The notes beneath the pieces were generated by a model. The model ran no database searches. It had not been told where the DNA came from and was given only the letters and a program-made list of their open reading frames with translations. Of a stretch of DNA of 64,000 nt, positions 56,317 to 64,000 are shown one piece after another (positions within the stretch are counted from its first letter, which is position 1; each line of letters opens with the position of its first letter). The DNA is taken from NCBI GenBank assembly GCA_032622095.1, contig CP136063.1:74999980-75063979 (forward strand). Reading direction: 5' to 3'. A program made the position numbers and the translations under genes. This stretch comes from Siphonodentalium dalli. Taxonomy: Eukaryota > Mollusca > Scaphopoda > Gadilida > Siphonodentaliidae.

Positions 56317-59300
56317 ACAGGGGCCTGTAACGCGCTCCGCTGTCCGCCCCCCCCCCCTTTTTGCACTGCCCATATACGCCGCCCTCTATACGCGCCTTCT
56401 TCGCGTTAATGGAACATTATATAGACAAGGGGCTCTGTAGAAATTCAACGTTTCACCATCGCTCGGGAGTCGCACAAATTTAGCCCATTCACCCCAGTAA
56501 TGATAACTATATATACACGGATGGATCGGCAAAGAATTCATCTTTCAATAAATACCACAAACTCCCATCAGAAACATTCATACACGTTGCATTTGATTAA
56601 ATTTTAACCACCGAATATTGTTTCCGGAGAGTGTATTTTTCCGATTTGATCCGGCTCAGCAGCAATGGACGCCACCCGTCTCTAAATTCACCACCCATAC
56701 AGTTTACTATCATTAATAATCGGTCAAACGATCAACTAAATATCTGGAACTTAGTTATTTCTTGTCGGCTAATAATTTATTTACTCATACAAATCAATAC
56801 ATTGTCAGTAATCAATTTCTATAGAGGAGAAATCTGTCGATAATTCCAACTTTTTTTTATTTTTTTTACAAGTCGCACGGCCCCTCATTTAAATATTCAT
56901 TGTGAAATGACCTCGATTAGAATACTGGACGCTGATTGGCTGTTCTACTATTTTCATTTTAGTAACCGCGAAGTTTAAAATCGATGCAATATTGACATGT
57001 CGAACTCGTGGTCAGCATGATAAATTTGTAAAAATAATGTCGTTCAAAGCTATTAACTGGTAATTTCGTAACCATTGCAACAAAAACTAATTGCATAGGG
57101 TGAATTTTATGTTGTAAATCGAATATGTATGTTTTACAACTCAACTTAGAAGAACATTCCAGTGAAATATAAGAACTAAATTGTCAAATATAAAGACATT
57201 TTTTTTTTATAGAAGTTTTAATAAACCATTCAATAGCCACAGTAGCTATCTGGCAATGCCAGGTTTAAACATTGAAACAAAAAACGAAATATATATACAG
57301 TATAACAAGCATTATTGGAGGACTTTTTCACTGCATTACTTATCTGAGCTGAAAATTGATGAAATAATTGAATCAATTTCAAGAGGTCATTTCAGTTGTG
57401 CACAAATATAATTTTACTCCGAGGCCAAATTAAAAATTATTATGCCACGATTCCATGCTCTGTTGCCCCCCCCCCCCCCACTTTGCATGACCCATAACTT
57501 ATCGTTTTTTGTGTGACAAGGTTACCCAGATTCCTAAAATTGTGGTGAAGTTATACCCAGGAACTTTCAACGCACTCCCTAGTTCCTGCACCGCCCCTAT
57601 ATACACCATCCCAATATACGCGCCTGCCTTAATTTTCGTTAACAGTTGTATATATACTGAATACCTGTGCTCCAGTAATAATATGATATATGAGTATGAT
57701 CACTTCAAACTTGGCAAAACCACGCCACTTCTATATACGCGCCTGCTTCATATTAATGGTACTAACGTGAAGCAGGCGCATATATAGAAGCGGCATAGGA
57801 GCAGTGCAAATGGGGGTGTGCAGGGGCCGGAGCGAATTACAGGCCCCTGTGGGCAAAATTGAGCAGTAAATTTCCCTCAGTCACTTTTAAATCCCTTCCA
57901 TATTGTAGATTTTATTAACAAACCTGGGTCCTGGGTAACTTTATCACAATTTCACAACAAAAAATGGTGAGAATGGTGACAAATTCAGCTATAGTAGGGC
58001 TACTATATGTATAATATGTTGTAAAGAAGGCATGTGTATAGGGATGGCACATACATGTAAGGGAAGTTTGGGGGGGGGGGGGTCTGCAGAGCACATTACC
58101 CATGTGGTATCAATGCGTTGAAAGTTCCTGGGTATAACTTCACCACAATTTTAGGAATCTGGGTAACTTTGTCACACAAAAAACGATAAGTTATGGGTCA
58201 TGCAAAGTGGGGGGGGGGGGCAACAGAGCATGGAATCGTGGCATACTAATTTTTAATTTGGCCTCAGAGTAAAATTATATTTGTGCACAACTGAAATGAC
58301 CTCTTGAAATTGATTCAATTATTTCATCAATTTTCAGCTCAGATAAGTAATGCAGTGAAAAAGTCCTCCAATAATGCTTGTTATACTGTATATATATTTC
58401 GTTTTTGTTTCAATGTTTAAACCTGGCATTGCCAGATAGCTACTGTGGCTATTGAATGGTTTATTAAAACTTGTATAAAAAAAAAATGTCTTTATATTTG
58501 ACAATTTAGTTCTTATATTTCACTGGAATGTTCTTCTAAGTTGAGTTGTAAAACATACATATTCGATTTACAACATAAAATTCACCCTATGCAATTAGTT
58601 TTTGTTGCAATGGTTACGAAATTACCAGTTAATAGCTTTGAACGACATTATTTTTACAAATTTATCATGCTGACCACGAGTTCGACATGTCAATATTGCA
58701 TCGATTTTAAACTTCGCGGTTACTAAAATGAAAATAGTAGAACAGCCAATCAACGTCCTGTATTCTAATCGAGGTCATTTCACAATGAATATTTAAATGA
58801 GGGGCCGTGCGACTTGTAAAAAAAATAAACAAAAGTTGGAATTATCGACAGATTTCTTCTCTATAGAAATTGATTACTGACAATGTATTGATTTGTATGA
58901 GTAAATAAATTATTAGCCGACAAGAAATAACTAAGTTCCAGATATTTAGTTGATCGTTTGACCGATTATTAATGATAGTAAATTGTATGGGTGGTGAATT
59001 TAGAGACGAGTGGCGTCCATTGCTGCTGAGCCGGATCAAATCGGAAAAATACACTCTCCGGAGACAATATTCGGTGGTTAAAATTTAATCAAATGCAACG
59101 TGTATGAATGTTTCTGATGGGAGTTTGTGGTATTTATTGAAAGATGAATTCTTTGCCGATCCATCCGTGTATATAGCGTTATCATTACTGGGGTGAATGG
59201 GGTAAATGTGTGCGACTCCCGAGCGATGGTGAAACGTTGAATTTCTACAGAGCCCCTTGTCTATATAATGTCCCATTAACGCGAAGAAGGCGCGTATAGA

Positions 59301-59362
59301 GGGCGGCGTATATGGGCAGTGCAAAAAGGGGGCGGACAGCGGAGCGCGTTACAGGCCCCTGT
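56317..59362. mobile_element. 3.05-kb inverted-repeat (foldback) element with 10-bp target duplication
   Basis: The left arm 56317-57574 and right arm 58114-59362 are almost identical in inverse orientation over about 1.25 kb; open frames 56631-56843 and 58842-59054, on opposite strands, differ at two codons. Termini ACAGGGGCCTGTAACGCGCT. Target duplication GGTTAAATAC at 56307-56316 and 59363-59372. The 539-bp centre contains another copy of the terminus facing left (ending 57851, 'ttacaggcccctgt'), so 56317-57851 may be one complete element joined to a partial inverted copy. No transposase domain recognised; duplicated frames of 60-70 codons are not recognisable proteins. A 9-11-bp duplication is typical of Mutator-type elements, but that assignment is inference. 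Confidence 0.9.
57724..57794. repeat. 32-bp-stem hairpin in the element centre
   Basis: 'gccacttctatatacgcgcc' + 'tgcttca' faces 'tgaagcaggcgcatatatag' + 'aagcggc'. The stem units resemble the sub-terminal 'tatacgcgccttcttcgcg' at 56378. Confidence 0.8.
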
Positions 59363-59780
59363 GGTTAAATACCAAAACCCGAAGAGAAACGTGACAAAAT
59401 GGAGGCCAACGATGATGGTGAATGTGCCTGAAAAATCAAGTAATTCTGAAAATAAAAACGCAGAAAGTGAGACTATTTCAGAAATAGAGATGGAGTCTCT
59501 GCCACTGACAAAACAGTTAAGTAGTTTTTTAAGGGTATAAATGGAATACAGAAAGGGCCAGATGAACTCTTAGCTACCATGGATACAAAATTAGATAAAA
59601 TGGGAAACAGCATCACTAAAATGCTAAATAAGCAAATGAAAAACTTTAAGATGAGAATGAATCGAGATGATGGAGTCGAAACGATTGGAAGCTCTGGAAA
59701 ATAACCTTGATAAGTTTGACAAATTAAAATCAAATACGGAAGTGAAAACCAAAAATGTAGCAAACACTGATGATGAGTGC
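59363..59780 (+). pseudogene. LINE ORF1 region, right half
   Basis: Continues the frame cut at 56316: KPEEKRDKMEANDDGE, then NSENKNAESETISEIEMESL, then a coiled-coil-like stretch (ITKML ... RLEALENNLDKFDKLKSNTE) across several frames. The final codons, NTDDECSIIAS, run straight into the first unit of the minisatellite. Confidence 0.7.
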
Positions 59781-62700
59781 TCAATCATTGCATCATGTAT
59801 ATATATACATTCCTCAACCTCATGATGAGTGCTCAATCATTACATCATGTATACATTCCTCAACCTGATGATGAGTGCTCAATCATTGCATCATGTATAT
59901 ATATACATTCCTCAACCTGATGATGAGTGCTCAATCATTGCATCATGTATATATATACATTCCTCAACCTGATGATGAGTGCTCAATCATTGCATCATGT
60001 ATACATTCCTCAACCTGATGATGAGTGCTCAATCATTGCATCATGTATATATATACATTCCTCAACCTGATGACGAGTGCTCAATCATTACATCATGTAT
60101 ACATTCCTCAACCTGATGATGAGTGCTCAATCATTGCATCATGTATATATATACATTCCTCAACCTGATGATGAGTGCTCAATCATTACATCATGTATAC
60201 ATTCCTCAACCTGATGATGAGTGCTCAATCATTGTATCATGTATATATATACATTCCTCAACCTGATGATGAGTGCTCAATCATTGCATCATGTATATAT
60301 ATACATTCCTCAACCTGATGATGAGTGCTCAATCATTGCATCATGTATATATATACATTCCTCAACCTGATGATGAGTGCTCAATCATTGCATCATGTAT
60401 ATATATACATTCCTCAACCTGATGATGAGTGCTCAATCATTGCATCATGTATATATATACATTCCTCAACCTGATGATGAGTGCTCAATCATTGCGTCAT
60501 GTATATATATACATTCCTCAACCTGGTGATGAGTGCTCAATCATTGCATCATGTATATATATACATTCCTCAACCTGATGATGAGTGCTCAATCATTGTA
60601 TCATGTATACATTCCTCAACCTGATGATGAGTGCTCAATCATTACATCATGTATATATATATACATTCCTCAACCTGATGATGAGTGCTCAATCATTGCA
60701 TCATGTATACATTCCTCAACCTGATGATGAGTGCTCAATCATTACATCATGTATATATATACATTCCTCAACCTGATGATGAGTGCTCAATCATTGCATC
60801 ATGTATATATATACATTCCTCAACCTGGTGATGAGTACTCAATCATTACATCATGTATATATATACATTCCTCAACCTGATGATGAGTGCTCAATCATTG
60901 CATCATGTATATATATACATTCCTCAATCTGATGATGAGTGCTCAATCATTGCATCATGTATATATATACATTCCTCAATCTGATGATGAGTGCTCAATC
61001 ATTGCATCATGTATATATATACATTCCTCAACCTGATGATGAGTGCTCAATCATTACATCATGTATATATATACATTCCTCAACCTGATGATGAGTGCTC
61101 AATCATTGCATCATGTATATATATACATTCCTCAACCTGGTGATGAGTACTCAATCATTACATCATGTATATATATACATTCCTCAACCTGATGACGAGT
61201 GCTCAATCATTGCATCATGTATATATATACATTCCTCAATCTGATGATGAGTGCTCAATCATTGCATCATGTATATATATACATTCCTCAATCTGATGAT
61301 GAGTGCTCAATCATTGCATCATGTATATATATACATTCCTCAATCTGATGATGAGTGCTCAATCATTGCATCATGTATATATATACATTCCTCAATCTGA
61401 TGATGAGTGCTCAATCATTGCATCATGTATATATATACATTCCTCAACCTGATGATGAGTGCTCAATCATTGCATCATGTATATATATACATTCCTCAAC
61501 CTGATGATGAGTGCTCAATCATTGCATCATGTATACATTCCTCAACCTGATGATGAGTGCTCAATCATTACATCATGTATATATATACATTCCTCAACCT
61601 GATGATGAGTGCTCAATCATTGCATCATGTATATATATACATTCCTCAACCTGGTGATGAGTGCTCAATCATTACATCATGTATATATATACATTCCTCA
61701 ACCTGATGATGAGTGCTCAATCATTGCATCATGTATATATATACATTCCTCAATCTGATGATGAGTGCTCAATCATTGCATCATGTATATATATACATTC
61801 CTCAATCTGATGATGAGTGCTCAATCATTGCATCATGTATATATATACATTCCTCAATCTGATGATGAGTGCTCAATCATTGCATCATGTATATATATAC
61901 ATTCCTCAATCTGATGATGAGTGCTCAATCATTACATCATGTATATATATACATTCCTCAATCTGATGATGAGTGCTCAATCATTACATCATGTATATAT
62001 ATACATTCCTCAACCTGATGATGAGTGCTCAATCATTGCATCATGTATATATATACATTCCTCAATCTGATGATGAGTGCTCAATCATTACATCATGTAT
62101 ATATATACATTCCTCAACCTGATGATGAGTGCTCAATCATTACATCATGTATACATTCCTCAATCTGATGATGAGTGCTCAATCATTACATGATGTATAC
62201 ATTCCTCAACCTGATGATGAGTGCTCAATCATTGCATCATGTATACATTCCTCAACCTGATGATGAGTGCTCAATCATTACATCATGTATATATATACAT
62301 TCCTCAACCTGATGATGAGTGCTCAATCATTGCATCATGTATACATTCCTCAATCTGATGATGAGTGCTCAATCATTACATGATGTATACATTCCTCAAT
62401 CTGATGATGAGTGCTCAATCATTACATCATGTATACATTCCTCAATCTGATGATGAGTGCTCAATCATTACATCATGTATACATTCCTCAACCTGATGAT
62501 GAGTGCTCAATCATTACATGATGTATACATTCCTCAATCTGATGATGAGTGCTCAATCATTACATCATGTATACATTCCTCAACCTGATGATGAGTGCTC
62601 AATCATTACATCATGTATACATTCCTCAACCTGATGATGAGTGCTCAATCATTACATGATGTATACATTCCTCAATCTGATGATGAGTGCTCAATCATTA

Positions 62701-64000
62701 CATCATGTATACATTCCTCAACCTGATGATGAGTGCTCAATCATTACATGATGTATACATTCCTCAATCTGATGATGAGTGCTCAATCATTACATCATGT
62801 ATACATTCCTCAACCTGATGATGAGTGCTCAATCATTGCATCATGTATACATTCCTCAACCTGATGGTGAGTGCTCAATCATTGCATCATGTATACATTC
62901 CTCAATCTGATGATGAGTGCTCAATCATTGCATCATGTATACATTCCTCAATCTGATGATGAGTGCTCAATCATTACATCATGTATACATTCCTCAACCT
63001 GATGATGAGTGCTCAATCATTACATCATGTATATATATACATTCCTCAATCTGATGATGAGTGCTCAATCATTACATCATATATACATTCCTCAACCTGA
63101 TGATGAGTGCTCAATCATTACATCATGTATACATTCCTCAACCTGATGATGAGTGCTCAATCATTGCATCATGTATATATATACATTCCTCAACCTGATG
63201 ATGAGTGCTCAATCATTGCATCATGTATATATATACATTCCTTAACCTGTTGATGAGTGCTCAATCATTGAATCATGTATACATTCCTCAACCTGATGAT
63301 GAGTGCTCAATCATTACATCATGTATATATATACATTCCTCAACCTGATGATGAGTGCTCAATCATTACATCATGTATACATTCCTCAACCTGATGATGA
63401 GTGCTCAATCATTACATCATGTATACATTCCTCAACCTAATGATGAGTGCTCAATCATTACATCATATATACATTCCTCAACCTGATGATGAGTGCTCAA
63501 TCATTGCATCATGTATACATTCCTCAACCTGATGATGAGTGCCCAATCATTGCATCATGTATACATTCCTCAACCTGATGATGAGTGCTCAATCATTACA
63601 TCATGTATACATTCCTCAACCTGATGATGAGTGCTCAATCATTGGATCGTGTATACATTCCTCAACCTGATGATGAGTGCTCAATCATTACATCATGTAT
63701 ATATTCCTCAACCTGATGATGAGTGCTCAATCATTACATCATGTATATATTCCTCAACCTGATGATGAGTGCTCAATCATTGCATCATGTATACATTCCT
63801 CAACCTGATGATGAGTGCTCAATCATTACATCATGTATATATTCCTCAACCTGATGATGAGTGCTCAATCATTGCATCATGTATATATATACATTCCTCA
63901 ACCTGATGATGAGTGCTCAATCATTGCATCATGTATATATATACATTCCTCAACCTGATGATGAGTGCTCAATCATTGCATCATGTATACATTCCTCAAC
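59769..64000. repeat. Minisatellite, 46/52-bp units, >4.2 kb, runs off the window
   Basis: About 85 units of 'cattcctcaacctgatgatg' + 'agtgctcaatcattgcatca' + 'tg(tata)n'. Long units (52 bp, gtatatatata) and short units (46 bp, gtata) differ by one 6-bp step. Other variants are attg/atta, acctg/atctg and catcatg/catgatg. The left two thirds are mostly long units; from about 62150 short units dominate, partly in a higher-order order. No unique spacers, so it is not CRISPR. Open frames through it are repeat products. Confidence 0.97.

Noticed and set aside
56631-59054. Conserved 60-70 codon proteins present twice
   Set aside because: The duplication is a consequence of the inverted repeat arms, not of protein conservation.
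59769-64000. CRISPR-like array
   Set aside because: Units are contiguous with no unique spacers, and lengths differ only by TA steps. It is a eukaryotic minisatellite.

Overview
This is AT-rich, intron-poor DNA from an animal, most likely a marine invertebrate. There are no bacterial operons or ribosome binding sites. The only substantial host-type genes are two single-exon Toll-like receptors (TLRs). Nearly everything else is mobile DNA of kinds typical of invertebrates: Helitrons, L1/Tx1-like and other LINEs, foldback elements and MITEs, and long microsatellites. A lophotrochozoan (mollusc, brachiopod or annelid-like) is my best inference, but nothing here fixes the taxon.

Layout. 1-20.5 kb: a repeat landscape with Helitron ends, an inverted pair of full Helitron-like elements (7.5-9.3 kb), several MITE/foldback families, a LINE remnant (11.3-11.7 kb) and a curious RNA-like sequence whose first ~40 nt are U2 snRNA (14.12 kb). 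20.5-31.1 kb: two decayed L1/Tx1-like LINE copies; the second carries three nested insertions, one of them hAT-like with an 8-bp target duplication. 32.8 kb: a 218-bp near-perfect palindrome. 34.6-36.5 kb (minus): an intact TLR. 41.4-46.8 kb: a degenerate Mutator-like transposase joined to a YqaJ-type nuclease, and decayed exon-like pieces. 47.9-49.9 kb: three Helitron-like elements head to tail between copies of one 90-bp sequence. 50.35-51.8 kb: a LINE insertion with a ~33-bp target duplication. 52.4-54.4 kb (minus): a second TLR, broken by a ~52-bp insertion at a poly-C tract. 54.86-55.03 kb: a third, truncated TLR 5' end. 56.3-59.4 kb: a 3.05-kb inverted-repeat element inserted into a LINE ORF1. 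59.77-64 kb (window end): a minisatellite of 46/52-bp units whose first unit is continuous with that LINE ORF1.

How it fits together. The TLRs are a tandem duplication on the minus strand: coding region, ~90 bp of 5' flank with an ETS-like block, and 3' flank are all recognisable in both. Mobile elements have since enlarged the interval between them to ~16 kb. The proteins would be membrane pattern-recognition receptors with a short ectodomain, one transmembrane helix and a cytoplasmic TIR domain. The rest of the window is mainly a record of successive transposon insertions, with several precise nested events that allow relative dating.
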